Shown: piece by piece, positions 7,007 to 14,688 of the stretch
How the letters are laid out: each line of letters starts with the position of its first letter
Numbering within the stretch: position 1 is the first letter of the stretch
Origin: CAYPYI01 sp964415085
GTDB lineage: Bacteria; Bacillota; Clostridia; Tissierellales; Tissierellaceae
NCBI GenBank assembly: GCA_964415085.1
Contig: CAYPYI010000032.1
Coordinates: 1-16,236, forward strand
Length of the DNA stretch: 16,236 bases
Direction: 5' to 3'
Translations under genes and position numbers: made by a program
Notes under the pieces: generated by a model
Databases searched by the model: none
Told to the model about the DNA's origin: nothing
The model's input: only the letters and a program-made list of their open reading frames with translations

Positions 7007-7717
7007 CTAATTAATATCAAAACCTAAATAACTAATTAATTCTTTGGAATGTTTGAATTCTTCATATTCTCCAAAGAATAATATTTCATTTTTTAAATAT
7101 AAGACTTTATTTACATATTTTTCAACAGACTTTATATCATGCGATATAAGTATTATTGTTACTCCTTGATTATTTAACTCCTTACAAATTTTATAAAACT
7201 CCTCTGTCATAGTAGGATCTAGTGCACTTGTAGGTTCATCTAATATAAGGATTTCCGGATTTTTTATCATTGCTCTTGCTAATAATACTCTTTGTTGCTG
7301 TCCTCCTGATAAGCTACCTATTTTCTTATTCTTTAAGTCTGAGGAGTTAAGCTTGTTTAAAATTTCATCTACTCTTTTATAGTCCTCTTTTGTATAAAAC
7401 TTAAAAAAACTCTTCTCATATAAAAGTCCCGTTAGTATTATTTCTTCTACACTAGCCGGAAATAAATTATCAGCCTTAACTATTTTTTGAGGCACATATC
7501 CAATATTTATGTCTTTATTCTTAGTATTATATCTTATACTATTATCTTTTGATTCAAGTAAACCTACTAATAGTTTTATTAAAGTTGTCTTACCTGAACC
7601 ATTTGGACCTATTATAGCTATATAATCTTGATCTTCTACTTCAAAAGAAATATCCCTCAATATTTTTTGATCTTTATAGCTGAAATTAAGATTTTTAACT
7701 TCTAGTATTTTATTCAT
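7007..7717 (-). CDS. znuC: Zinc/manganese ABC transporter ATP-binding protein
   Basis: This is the 236-residue ATPase of the metal importer. Motifs in order: Walker A GPNGSGKTT (37-45), Q-loop Q77 in YVPQK, signature LSGGQQQR (136-143), Walker B ILILDEP (156-162), D-loop SALD, and the switch His H193 in LISHD. All catalytic residues are intact. The ATG at 7717 overlaps the end of znuA by 8 nt, so translation is probably coupled; the ribosome binding site is weak (TTAGGTT). The closest families are the ZnuC/AdcC/MntB ATPases. Zinc rather than manganese is inferred from the His-rich ZnuA and the Fur-type gene in the operon. Confidence 0.95.
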   Translation of the reverse strand: MNKILEVKNLNFSYKDQKILRDISFEVEDQDYIAIIGPNGSGKTTLIKLLVGLLESKDNSIRYNTKNKDINIGYVPQKIVKADNLFPASVEEIILTGLLYEKSFFKFYTKEDYKRVDEILNKLNSSDLKNKKIGSLSGGQQQRVLLARAMIKNPEILILDEPTSALDPTMTEEFYKICKELNNQGVTIILISHDIKSVEKYVNKVLYLKNEILFFGEYEEFKHSKELISYLGFDIN

Positions 7718-8660
7718 GATAACCTAACCCCAATTTCAAATTTTCTAAATTATTATACATTATATCTATATATCCTACATTCGAATCTAATTCATCTTTT
7801 GATATATTATGAGCTCCATGTAATAAATACATATTTGCTCCTGTTTGCTCTGATATTATTCTAGCAACTTTAGGCTCTATTAGCTCTTCATAAAAAATTG
7901 ACTTCACTTTACTTTGATTCATTATCTCTATTAAATTAGAGATATTCTTAGGTGAAGGTTCTGCATTTGGTGAAAAGCCTTCATAAGGAGTTATATATTC
8001 AAGATTATATTCTTCAGCAAAATATCCTAAAGCAAAGTGACCTGCATAAATAATTGTTCTACTTTCAACTTTTTCTAAATCTTCTCTTATATCATTATCT
8101 AATTTTTCAAGTCTTGTTATATATTCTTCTTTATTTATCTCTATATCTTCTTTATATTCAGGAACTAATTTTATAAATTCTTCTGATAAATTAGTTACAA
8201 CTTTTTTAGCAATTTTAGGACTTGTCCAAAAATGCGGATCTTTTTCATGACTATGTCCATGATCTTCACTACTTTCTTCACCCTCTATTAATTCAATTCC
8301 CTTGCTAATATCTATAACCTTTACCTTTTCTGTGTCTATATTATTTATTATTTTCTTTACCCATGGTTCCATCTCATCACCAGTATATATGAAAATATCA
8401 CTATTGTTTATTTCAACTATATCCTTAGGTGTTGGATCATAAGAATGAGCTTCTACTCCTGGTGGTAATAGAATTGTTGTTTTTGCATGCTCTTTTAATA
8501 ACTCTTTTGAAAAATCATATTGTGGAAAAAGAGTTGTTACTACCTTTATCTCATCATCATTAATTTCTATCTCTTCTTTTTTATTACAGCCTATTAATAA
8601 TATTATTACTACTAAACTTAATAATATTAAAGCTAGTACTTTTATTAATTTATTTTTCAT
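7710..8660 (-). CDS. znuA: Zinc-binding lipoprotein of ABC transporter (ZnuA/AdcA-type)
   Basis: This is the extracellular metal-binding lipoprotein (316 residues, cluster A-I). A lipoprotein signal peptide runs over residues 1-25 with lipobox LIGC and lipidated C25. Metal ligand histidines expected for the family are H72 (GVEAHSYDP), H143 (DPHFW) and H208 (YAGHFALGY). Between the first two is a short His/acid-rich loop, EDHGHSHEKD (H134, H136, H138), a feature of zinc rather than manganese binders. The ATG at 8660 has AGGAGG 5 nt upstream. It is the first gene of znuA-znuC-znuB-zur and lies 18 nt downstream of a perfect palindrome that probably binds Zur. Confidence 0.95.
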   Translation of the reverse strand: MKNKLIKVLALILLSLVVIILLIGCNKKEEIEINDDEIKVVTTLFPQYDFSKELLKEHAKTTILLPPGVEAHSYDPTPKDIVEINNSDIFIYTGDEMEPWVKKIINNIDTEKVKVIDISKGIELIEGEESSEDHGHSHEKDPHFWTSPKIAKKVVTNLSEEFIKLVPEYKEDIEINKEEYITRLEKLDNDIREDLEKVESRTIIYAGHFALGYFAEEYNLEYITPYEGFSPNAEPSPKNISNLIEIMNQSKVKSIFYEELIEPKVARIISEQTGANMYLLHGAHNISKDELDSNVGYIDIMYNNLENLKLGLGYHE

Positions 8661-8678
8661 ATTATCCTCCTATTACAA

Positions 8679-8695
8679 ATGCAAATCATTTGCAT
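8679..8695. promoter_or_regulatory. Candidate Zur operator upstream of znuA
   Basis: ATGCAAATCATTTGCAT is a perfect palindrome with 8-bp arms around a single base. The 8-1-8 layout resembles the 7-1-7 boxes of Fur-family regulators, and the site lies 18 nt before the znuA start, next to its AGGAGG. I found no clear promoter in consensus position, so the site may overlap the transcription start. Fur-family binding is inferred from the layout and from the zur gene in the operon. Confidence 0.65.
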
Positions 8696-8836
8696 CTATT
8701 TTTTCGTAAAAAAATATCTAAAACTAAAATTTAATTATACTTATATTCTACCCTAGATTATAAATTATATTCTTTTTTAAATTTATTTCAATATAAATTT
8801 TTATATTTTAAATGAATCATAAAGTTTTTTTGTTGT

Positions 8837-8876
8837 GATATAATATATTTACATGATAAAAAAGGATGGTGTATAT
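8837..8876 (+). promoter_or_regulatory. Extended -10 promoter and RBS of the MATE gene
   Basis: TGATATAAT (8836-8844) is an extended -10 element without a good -35. Transcription would start near 8851, which rules out the in-frame ATG at 8853 as the usual start. GGATGGTG (8863-8870) lies at suitable distance from the ATG at 8877. Confidence 0.55.
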
Positions 8877-10268
8877 ATGGCGATGACTACAAAAGATTAC
8901 TTAAAAGATACTTTTAAGGTTGCTATTCCTAGTATTGTTGAGCATATAGCTAATGTTATAGTTGGTTTTGCTGATACTATGATGGTTGCTACTCTTGGAA
9001 CTGTTGCTACTGCTGCAGTAGGTATAAATTCAACTGTTACCTGGTTTTTAATGGCTTTTGCTACTTTATTTTCTGTTGGTACTACTGTACAAGTTGCTCA
9101 AAGTATTGGAGCAAATAATCATTCAAGAACTAAAAGAGCTGCTATTAATGGATTATCAAGTGGTCTTATATCTTTTATTCTTATATTTATAATTGTATTT
9201 TTCTTAACTCCTAATATTCCAAAATGGTTAGGTGCTGAAAGTGTTATCTTACCTGATGCTGTTACATACCTAAGAATATGGACTCTAGCAATTATTCCTA
9301 TGTTTTTAGGTAGAATTGCATCTAGCATACTTCGTGGAATCGGTAATACTAAAGTTCCAATGATAGTTGCATTTTTCATTAATATTTTAAATATATTAGG
9401 TAATTTTTTGCTAATATACAAATCTAGATTTATTACTATTCCTATTATTAATAAGGAAGTATTTATATATGGAGCAGGTCTTGGGGTTAAAGGTGCTGCC
9501 ATATCTACTAGTATTTCTAACAGTTTAGGCGGGATTATTATGGTATATCTATTATTTAATGGATCTCAAATTATCCATCTAAATATTAAGGATATGTTTA
9601 ATTTTGATAAAAAATTACTTAAACATATATTTAATACGGGTGCTCCAGCTACTGGACAAGACTTAGTAACTAACTTTGGACAAGTCTTATTCCAAAAGAT
9701 AATATCCACTTTAGGTACTATTCAAATAGCAGCCCATCACCTTGCAACTACTGCTGAATCTTTATCTTATATGCCTGCTGCAGGATTTTCAGTAGCTGCT
9801 ACTACTCTAGTAGGTAGGGCTCTTGGTGCAGGTAAAAAAGAAGATGCAGAAACATTTGGAAAAATATGTTTCCGTTTATCTCTTTTAGCAGGGCTTATTA
9901 GTGGTAGTTTATTATTTATTTTTCCAAAACAATTAATGGGTTTATTTTCCGATGATATAAATGTTATAAATGAAGGTGTTGGCGCTCTTAGGGTTATTGC
10001 ATTTATCCAGCCTCTTTTTAATGCAACCATTGTACTAACAGGTGTTTTAAGAGGTGCAGGGGATACAAAAGTTCCTCTTTATGCTGCCCTAGGAGGTATG
10101 TGGATTGTAAGGCTAATATCAGCTTATATATTTATAAATGTTTTTGGATTAGGACTTAGAGGAGCTTGGTTGGGAATGCTGCTTGACCTGTTCTTTAGAT
10201 TTACAATTGTTTTTACAAGATACTATAAAAGAAAGTGGTTAGATAATAAAATCTATGTAGATGATTAA
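8877..10268 (+). CDS. MATE family efflux transporter
   Basis: This is a 463-residue membrane protein with about 12 membrane segments in two homologous halves, exporting cationic or aromatic compounds in exchange for Na+ or H+. Family marks are PSIVEHIANVIVGFADTMMVATLG near the N terminus, SILRGIGNTKVPM in the first half and its repeat GVLRGAGDTKVPLY in the second, and AAGFSVAATTLVGRALGAG in the middle. The RG(I/A)G(N/D)TKVP pair is typical. I use ATG 8877 because it has a ribosome binding site and the upstream ATG at 8853 would be at the transcript end. It is a single gene, diverging from the zinc operon and converging on the NuoE-like gene; the substrate cannot be told. Confidence 0.93.
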   Translation: MAMTTKDYLKDTFKVAIPSIVEHIANVIVGFADTMMVATLGTVATAAVGINSTVTWFLMAFATLFSVGTTVQVAQSIGANNHSRTKRAAINGLSSGLISFILIFIIVFFLTPNIPKWLGAESVILPDAVTYLRIWTLAIIPMFLGRIASSILRGIGNTKVPMIVAFFINILNILGNFLLIYKSRFITIPIINKEVFIYGAGLGVKGAAISTSISNSLGGIIMVYLLFNGSQIIHLNIKDMFNFDKKLLKHIFNTGAPATGQDLVTNFGQVLFQKIISTLGTIQIAAHHLATTAESLSYMPAAGFSVAATTLVGRALGAGKKEDAETFGKICFRLSLLAGLISGSLLFIFPKQLMGLFSDDINVINEGVGALRVIAFIQPLFNATIVLTGVLRGAGDTKVPLYAALGGMWIVRLISAYIFINVFGLGLRGAWLGMLLDLFFRFTIVFTRYYKRKWLDNKIYVDD

Positions 10269-10269
10269 A

Positions 10270-10309
10270 AAAATCATTAAGCCAATTGGCTTAATGATTT
10301 TATTTTTTT
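10270..10309. terminator. Strong bidirectional terminator between MATE and NuoE-like genes
   Basis: A perfect 14-bp stem, AAAATCATTAAGCC (10270-10283) with GGCTTAATGATTTT (10288-10301), has loop AATT. ATTTTTTT follows on the plus strand, and a T tract also follows on the minus strand. It contains the stop codon of the NuoE-like gene. Confidence 0.9.
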
Positions 10310-10785
10310 AAAACTTCCTTATTTAAAACTTCTATAACTTTATCCTTATTCATATAATGATAAAACTCTCCATCTATCATTATATTTGGTCCCATATTAC
10401 ATTTTTTAAAACAGTTTTGACTAGTTAATCTGACTTTCCCATCTACACTAGTTTCATTAAAATCTAATCCTAGTGATTTTTTTACAGCCTTTATAACTTC
10501 TACAGATCCATTACTTGCACACCTTCTACCTGTACAACATATTACCTCATGTTCTACTATAGAATCCTTTAGGCTTGGAGTTAGCTTCATTAAAGTTGTT
10601 ATTATTTTTATATCAACATCAAATAAATCTGCAATTTGCTTTTGATGTTGTTTTGATACACATTTAAAAACTTCTTGTGTATACCTTAAAGCCTCTTTTA
10701 CCCCATCTTGACTTTTCTTTCCATAATTATTTAAAATATTCTCTATCTCTTCATTAAATTCAACTTGCATATTTCTATCTTCCAT
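10300..10785 (-). CDS. NuoE/HymA-like [2Fe-2S] thioredoxin-fold ferredoxin
   Basis: The protein has 161 residues and matches the 24-kDa NuoE subunit family. The N-terminal helical part has ALRYTQEVFKCVSKQHQKQIADLFDV, and the C-terminal thioredoxin-like fold holds four cluster ligands: C84 and C89 (CTGRRC), and C125 and C129 (CFKKC), followed by NMGPNIMIDGEFY. The family pattern C-x4-C and C-x3-C is intact. ATG at 10785 has GGAG 7 nt upstream. It is the last gene of a five-gene run and no NuoF- or hydrogenase-type partner is adjacent, so it may serve in trans with a diaphorase or an electron-bifurcating hydrogenase or dehydrogenase, or act alone as an electron carrier. C83, next to C84, is an extra cysteine. 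Confidence 0.9.
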   Translation of the reverse strand: MEDRNMQVEFNEEIENILNNYGKKSQDGVKEALRYTQEVFKCVSKQHQKQIADLFDVDIKIITTLMKLTPSLKDSIVEHEVICCTGRRCASNGSVEVIKAVKKSLGLDFNETSVDGKVRLTSQNCFKKCNMGPNIMIDGEFYHYMNKDKVIEVLNKEVLKK

Positions 10786-10805
10786 CTAAATTCTCCAATC
10801 ATTCA

Positions 10806-11377
10806 TTATATATAGTTAAATATACTATGAAGTAATATAGGTATATATATTGTTTTATACTTATCTTTTAAAATGCAGTAAAAAATACTAATACCTATAA
10901 AACTAAATATTCTACCATTCATATACTTAAACATACCAGCAAAATCTAAACCTCTTATTACAATTTGAGGCGGTAAGTGCATAAATGCAAATAAAACTCC
11001 ATTAACTAACTTTGCCATTTTTAGAGTTTCTATTTTTTTCAGTCTTTCATAAAAGTAACCTCTAAATATTATTTCTTCACTAACTCCTGTACATAATAAA
11101 AAGAATATCCAATTTAAAAAATTATCCTGATTATTATATTTTTTAAAAAATAATAAAAACACATATATTATAAATANNNNNNNNNNNNNNNNNNNNNNNN
11201 NNNNNNNNNNNNNNNNNNNNNNNNNNNNNNNNNNNNNNNNNNNNNNNNNNNNNNNNNNNNNNNNNNNNNNNNNNNNTTTGTAGAATTCTTCATTAATATT
11301 TTTGCTCCAAAATATAAATATATTAATAAAAATAAATATTCTACCAATATCCCTATTCTTGATTTACTTTTATCCAT
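10806..11377 (-). CDS. CPBP family intramembrane metalloprotease, split by an assembly gap
   Basis: The gene runs from ATG 11377 to the stop at 10806, with its middle replaced by N. The N-terminal piece (MDKSKSRIGILVEYLFLLIYLYFGAKIL) is one membrane helix. The C-terminal piece has the three CPBP/Abi motifs: SEEIIFRGYFYERL with EExxxR, FAFMHLP with FxxxH, and HSIFNYI near the end, all in membrane helices. These form the metal-dependent active site of CAAX-protease-like enzymes (type II CAAX prenyl endopeptidase relatives), which in bacteria act on membrane peptides, often bacteriocin or immunity related. The two pieces are in different frames only because the gap was given 100 N; nothing shows a true frameshift. 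It sits 9 nt after ptb. Substrate unknown. Confidence 0.85.
11177..11276. other. Assembly gap (100 N)
   Basis: Exactly 100 N stand inside the CPBP protease gene. Exactly 100 is the usual placeholder for a gap of unknown length, so the true distance is not known and the reading frame across it has no meaning. Confidence 0.99.
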
Positions 11378-11386
11378 ACTGTTTAC

Positions 11387-12277
11387 CTAAGCCAGTAATA
11401 CTGCCAAAGCAATTGAATTTAATTTTGCTTTATCAGAGTCCGCTCTTGAAGTTAGTACTATAGGAGCCTTTGCACCAACAATCATACCTGCACTATTTGC
11501 ACCAGCTAAGAAAGTAAGTGATTTATATAATATATTCCCAGCTTCTATATCTGGTACAAGGATAATATCTACATCTCCTGCAACATCACTTTCTATTTTT
11601 TTATGTTTTGCTGCTTCTTTAGAAATAGCATTATCTAATGCAAATGGACCCTCTACTAAAAATTCATCCTGATTTTCAAATCTATCTTTTATTTCTTTTG
11701 CTTCTACAGTAGCTATCATTTTGTCAGATACTTTTTCATTAGCTGCAACTACACCTACTTTTGGTTTTTCTACACCTAATTTTTTTGAAACTTCAACTGC
11801 ATTTTTCATAATCTTTATCTTACTTTCAACATCAGGACTAATATTCATAGCAGCATCTGTTACTAAGAATATTTTATGATATGTGTCTACATCTATTGCT
11901 ACTAAATGACTTATTATATTTTCCGTTCTTAAGCCATACTCCTTATTCAAAACCTGTCTCATTATTATTGGCGTATCAACAAAACCTTTCATTAATATAT
12001 CCGCCTTACCACTACTTACTAATTCAACAGCCTTCTTACTTCCTTCTACATTATCAGTCTCATTAATAATTTCTGAATTATTTAAATTATAGTCTATACT
12101 CTTTGCAATTTCTTCTATGTCTTTTTTATCACCTATTAATATAGGATTTACTAAGCCTAAACTTTCTGCATTCTTTACTGCTAAAAGAACATCTTTATCT
12201 GCAGCCATTGCAACTGACAATTTCTTTGGTCCATTTTTCTTTGCTAATTCCAATAATTCATTAAAATCTTTTAACAC
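11387..12277 (-). CDS. ptb: Phosphate butyryltransferase family protein
   Basis: This enzyme transfers an acyl group from butyryl-CoA to phosphate, giving butyryl phosphate for ATP formation by butyrate kinase. The 296-residue length is usual for Ptb. Family marks include SVAMAADKDVLLAV near the start, GKADILMKGFVDT, LVTDAAMNISPD, VPDIEAGNILYK and GAKAPIVLTSRAD at the C terminus. I choose GTG 12277 (MLKDFNEL) as the start, because the GGAG that would serve it lies directly against the ATG at 12286. The stop of the upstream two-CxxC gene overlaps that site. No butyrate kinase is adjacent, which is unusual, so the enzyme may act on other acyl-CoAs such as branched ones from amino acid fermentation, or the kinase may lie elsewhere. 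Confidence 0.9.
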   Translation of the reverse strand: MLKDFNELLELAKKNGPKKLSVAMAADKDVLLAVKNAESLGLVNPILIGDKKDIEEIAKSIDYNLNNSEIINETDNVEGSKKAVELVSSGKADILMKGFVDTPIIMRQVLNKEYGLRTENIISHLVAIDVDTYHKIFLVTDAAMNISPDVESKIKIMKNAVEVSKKLGVEKPKVGVVAANEKVSDKMIATVEAKEIKDRFENQDEFLVEGPFALDNAISKEAAKHKKIESDVAGDVDIILVPDIEAGNILYKSLTFLAGANSAGMIVGAKAPIVLTSRADSDKAKLNSIALAVLLA

Positions 12278-12289
12278 AAAAATCATCTC

Positions 12290-12574
12290 CTATTCTTCTT
12301 TTAAATTATAAGTACCTCTTATCATTTTAAATGAATCTTTACTTCTATTATTATTAAACTTTCTAATAGCTATTAGCTCTTCACAATAAGGACACCTTAA
12401 TCCTTTAGACTCTAAGTTAAAGTTCATATTAACTATTCTCTCAACATACATATTAATTAAATTACCTTTACCTATTTTTTGATAATTACATAACTCACTC
12501 TTACAGTATCCACATAATACAGTAAGATTACGGCTATTTTTTATTTTTTTATAATAAGGATTTTTATATTTCAA
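12290..12574 (-). CDS. Small protein with two CxxC pairs (putative zinc-binding, function unknown)
   Basis: I do not recognise a named family for this 94-residue protein. It has two widely spaced CxxC pairs, C21/C24 (VLCGYCKSELC, with an extra C29) and C61/C64 (LRCPYCEEL), a layout that could bind one zinc ion. The rest is basic, and no membrane segment or signal peptide is present, so a cytoplasmic nucleic-acid- or protein-binding role is possible but unproven. The start is TTG at 12574 with AAGGAGG 6 nt upstream; that site overlaps the stop of the metallophosphoesterase gene. Its TAG stop overlaps the ptb ribosome binding site. The tight packing shows it is a real gene in this operon. Confidence 0.75.
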   Translation of the reverse strand: MKYKNPYYKKIKNSRNLTVLCGYCKSELCNYQKIGKGNLINMYVERIVNMNFNLESKGLRCPYCEELIAIRKFNNNRSKDSFKMIRGTYNLKEE

Positions 12575-12585
12575 CTACATCCTCC

Positions 12586-13746
12586 TTAATAAAAGTTCAC
12601 TATAATATTTACAATCTCTCTTTTACTTCCAATTCTAGAAGGTATGCCCCAATTTCCTATTCCAGAGGATACAATTAGGTTTAAATTGTCAATCTTTCTA
12701 TAACCATAATTATATTCTTTTTTTAGACTAGAAAAAAGTATATCAAATATACTTAAAGGAAAAAATTGGCCATTATGAGTGTGTCCTGATATTTGAATAT
12801 CTATATCTTTATTTTCTGAACTTTCTTTAAATCCTGGTCTATGATCTAATAATATTACAGGCTTATTTAATATTTTATTATTTATAATTTCTTTCAGCTT
12901 TTTATTATCTCCATATCTATCTTTTCTACCAATTATAATAAAATCATCTGTTTCATAAATTTCATCTTGTAAAACAATTATATTTTCATTCTTAAAATAA
13001 GATATTTCCTCTTCTATTATACACTTATCACTTTTATATTCATGATTACCTTCTACATAATAAATACCATATTTAGTTTTAACATTATTTATCTCTTTCG
13101 CAAAGTAAGCCTTAGTCTCATTTTTAGTACCTTCATCAAAGAAGTCCCCTCCTAAGAACAATATATCTGGATTTAATTTATTTATTTTTTCAATAAGTTC
13201 AGGAATATTGTCTTTTCTTACAATAACACCTATATGCGCATCTGAAATATAAACAATATTAAGTTTATCTAGACTAGATCCTTTTTTTTCTAAATCAACT
13301 TCATAATTAGTGATTTTTATACTTTTAGCATTAGTCAAGCTATAAATAGAAATTATAAATGCTATAAAAAATATAACAAATCCACCAAAAAATAATCTAT
13401 GACTAAAATATCTAAATGATTCAGAATAATTAATAAATCTACTTGAAAACTTTACTAAATCATGAACTAAATACATTAATACTGAATAATGTAAGAAAGT
13501 TAAATAAAATCCAGCAATTTTAGATAAAAAATCTGCCTTTTTACTTTCTGTTTTACCTGTAAAAAATAAATAAAAATAATATAAACTCAATATAGTTAAA
13601 CTAAGATGAACTATCAAGTATATATTTGTTTTAAAAATCTTACTTGTTTCAAATGGTATCATCCAGTATCTATTCCATACATAAATATTCATAACTATTA
13701 TTACTAAAAATATACTTATCCAACCTACTGTTAATACTTTCATCAT
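12586..13746 (-). CDS. Membrane-anchored metallophosphoesterase
   Basis: This 386-residue protein has about four N-terminal membrane segments (near residues 5-25, 42-64, 80-100 and 118-140) and a C-terminal calcineurin-like phosphoesterase domain (about 160-386). Metal and catalytic motifs are in order: SDAHIG, GGDFFDE, GNHEY, LDHRPG and GHTHNGQ. The layout matches the YaeI/YkuE group of membrane-linked phosphoesterases; in relatives the substrate is a phospholipid or a nucleotide sugar lipid, but none can be assigned here. It starts at ATG 13746 or 13743, both just after GGAGAG. It is the first gene of the run ending in the NuoE-like gene; TATAAT (complement of 13776-13781) may be its -10. 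Confidence 0.88.
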   Translation of the reverse strand: MMKVLTVGWISIFLVIIVMNIYVWNRYWMIPFETSKIFKTNIYLIVHLSLTILSLYYFYLFFTGKTESKKADFLSKIAGFYLTFLHYSVLMYLVHDLVKFSSRFINYSESFRYFSHRLFFGGFVIFFIAFIISIYSLTNAKSIKITNYEVDLEKKGSSLDKLNIVYISDAHIGVIVRKDNIPELIEKINKLNPDILFLGGDFFDEGTKNETKAYFAKEINNVKTKYGIYYVEGNHEYKSDKCIIEEEISYFKNENIIVLQDEIYETDDFIIIGRKDRYGDNKKLKEIINNKILNKPVILLDHRPGFKESSENKDIDIQISGHTHNGQFFPLSIFDILFSSLKKEYNYGYRKIDNLNLIVSSGIGNWGIPSRIGSKREIVNIIVNFY

Positions 13747-13811
13747 TTCTCTCCTAGTTTTGTTTGTTTAATCATATTATATATGTACCCAATATTTTTT
13801 TAGGTAAAATA

Positions 13812-13834
13812 AAAAGTAGCATATTGCTACTTTT
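13812..13834 (-). terminator. Terminator of the membrane-anchored unknown gene
   Basis: The 10-bp stem AAAAGTAGCA (13812-13821) and TGCTACTTTT (13825-13834), loop TAT, is followed on the minus strand by T-rich ATTTTACC. The TAG stop of the upstream gene at 13827-13829 lies within the stem. It separates that gene from the metallophosphoesterase operon. Confidence 0.75.
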
Positions 13835-14351
13835 CATTATTAATTATCTTTATCAAATAATTTTTTCCATCTTCTTCACTAGAAATTCTATTATATGCAT
13901 TAATATGTTCAAGTGGAATTTTTTCCCCCTTTACAAAAGCGTAATATATACCATCTTTTTCCTCTACTTCTAGGTACTCTAATGATTCATGTTTAATCAT
14001 ATCATCTATTTCATCTTTGATATTAGAAACTATTTGTTCTGCATCTTTATTATTTCTATAATTTTTTTTATATTCTGATTCCATTCCCTTAACAAAAGGT
14101 ACCTGCAAAGAATCTGTATAATTTAGTTTCTTTTTAATTTTAACTAAATAGTTTTCTTTACTTTTATCTATAGAATCTATCTCTATACTTATTATTTCAT
14201 AGTCACCTGAATAAGATTTATTTATTATAGATTCTATTAACTCTTCATCTTTTATATCTTTATTTAATATACTAATAACCATAAATATTGCTACTATAAT
14301 TATTAGTACTACTATCAATATATTAATAATATCTACCTTACTTTTTCTCAT
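13827..14351 (-). CDS. Membrane-anchored protein of unknown function
   Basis: I do not recognise this 174-residue protein. Residues about 8-28 (IINILIVVLIIIVAIFMVISIL) form one membrane segment after a short basic N terminus. The remaining about 145 residues are hydrophilic with no cysteine, and should lie outside the cell. The segment after the anchor looks like a mixed alpha/beta domain with repeated lysine and glutamate, ending DGKNYLIKIINNEK. ATG 14351 has AAAGGAGAG upstream. It has its own terminator and no operon partner, so context does not help. Confidence 0.75.
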   Translation of the reverse strand: MRKSKVDIINILIVVLIIIVAIFMVISILNKDIKDEELIESIINKSYSGDYEIISIEIDSIDKSKENYLVKIKKKLNYTDSLQVPFVKGMESEYKKNYRNNKDAEQIVSNIKDEIDDMIKHESLEYLEVEEKDGIYYAFVKGEKIPLEHINAYNRISSEEDGKNYLIKIINNEK

Positions 14352-14653
14352 AATATATCTCTCCTTTATGATATATTATCAAAATATTATTTATATAATA
14401 TTTATATATTCTTAATTATTAATTACATTTTCTTTTAATATTCTTTTATTAAAAAGAAAAATGTTAATAGGCTCTATAAAATAATTGTTTTTCTTCTATA
14501 AAATATTGATATAAATCATTTTTCTACTGTTTTTTTATGTAAGATTTTTATATTAAGCTTACCATTTAAAAATGAATGTCATAACTATCTTATATCTCAC
14601 TTTTTTAATTCACTAATTTATAATCACGTATATTTTAAATTAGCGGATAAAAA
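14352..14653. other. AT-rich spacer without a recognised gene
   Basis: This stretch of about 300 bp separates two minus-strand genes. It holds the promoter and ribosome binding site of the gene at 14351 and several AT-only inverted repeats (for example 14383-14402), which are expected by chance at this base composition. No open frame with a ribosome binding site, tRNA or clear structured RNA is visible. Confidence 0.5.
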
Positions 14654-14677
14654 AAGGAGACATATTAATGTCTCCTT
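14649..14677 (-). terminator. Terminator of the C_GCAxxG_C_C gene
   Basis: A perfect 10-bp stem, AAGGAGACAT (14654-14663) with ATGTCTCCTT (14668-14677), loop ATTA, is followed on the minus strand by a T tract (complement of the A run at 14649-14655). It lies 11 nt after the gene's stop. Confidence 0.85.
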
Positions 14678-14688
14678 AATTACATGTA

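Noticed and set aside
8853..8876. Earlier ATG start for the MATE gene (MIKKDGVY)
   Set aside because: The extended -10 at 8836-8844 puts the transcript start near 8851, leaving no leader; ATG 8877 has a site at proper distance.
9119..10030. Two minus-strand open frames inside the MATE gene
   Set aside because: They are antisense to a well-supported transporter, with no ribosome binding site and no recognisable domain.
11168..11377. Short stand-alone membrane protein before the N run
   Set aside because: The frame runs into the N gap; the piece is the N terminus of the CPBP protease.
14383..14402. 8-bp inverted repeat AATATTAT/ATAATATT
   Set aside because: It is made only of A and T in a very AT-rich spacer, so it is expected by chance and has no T tract or other context.
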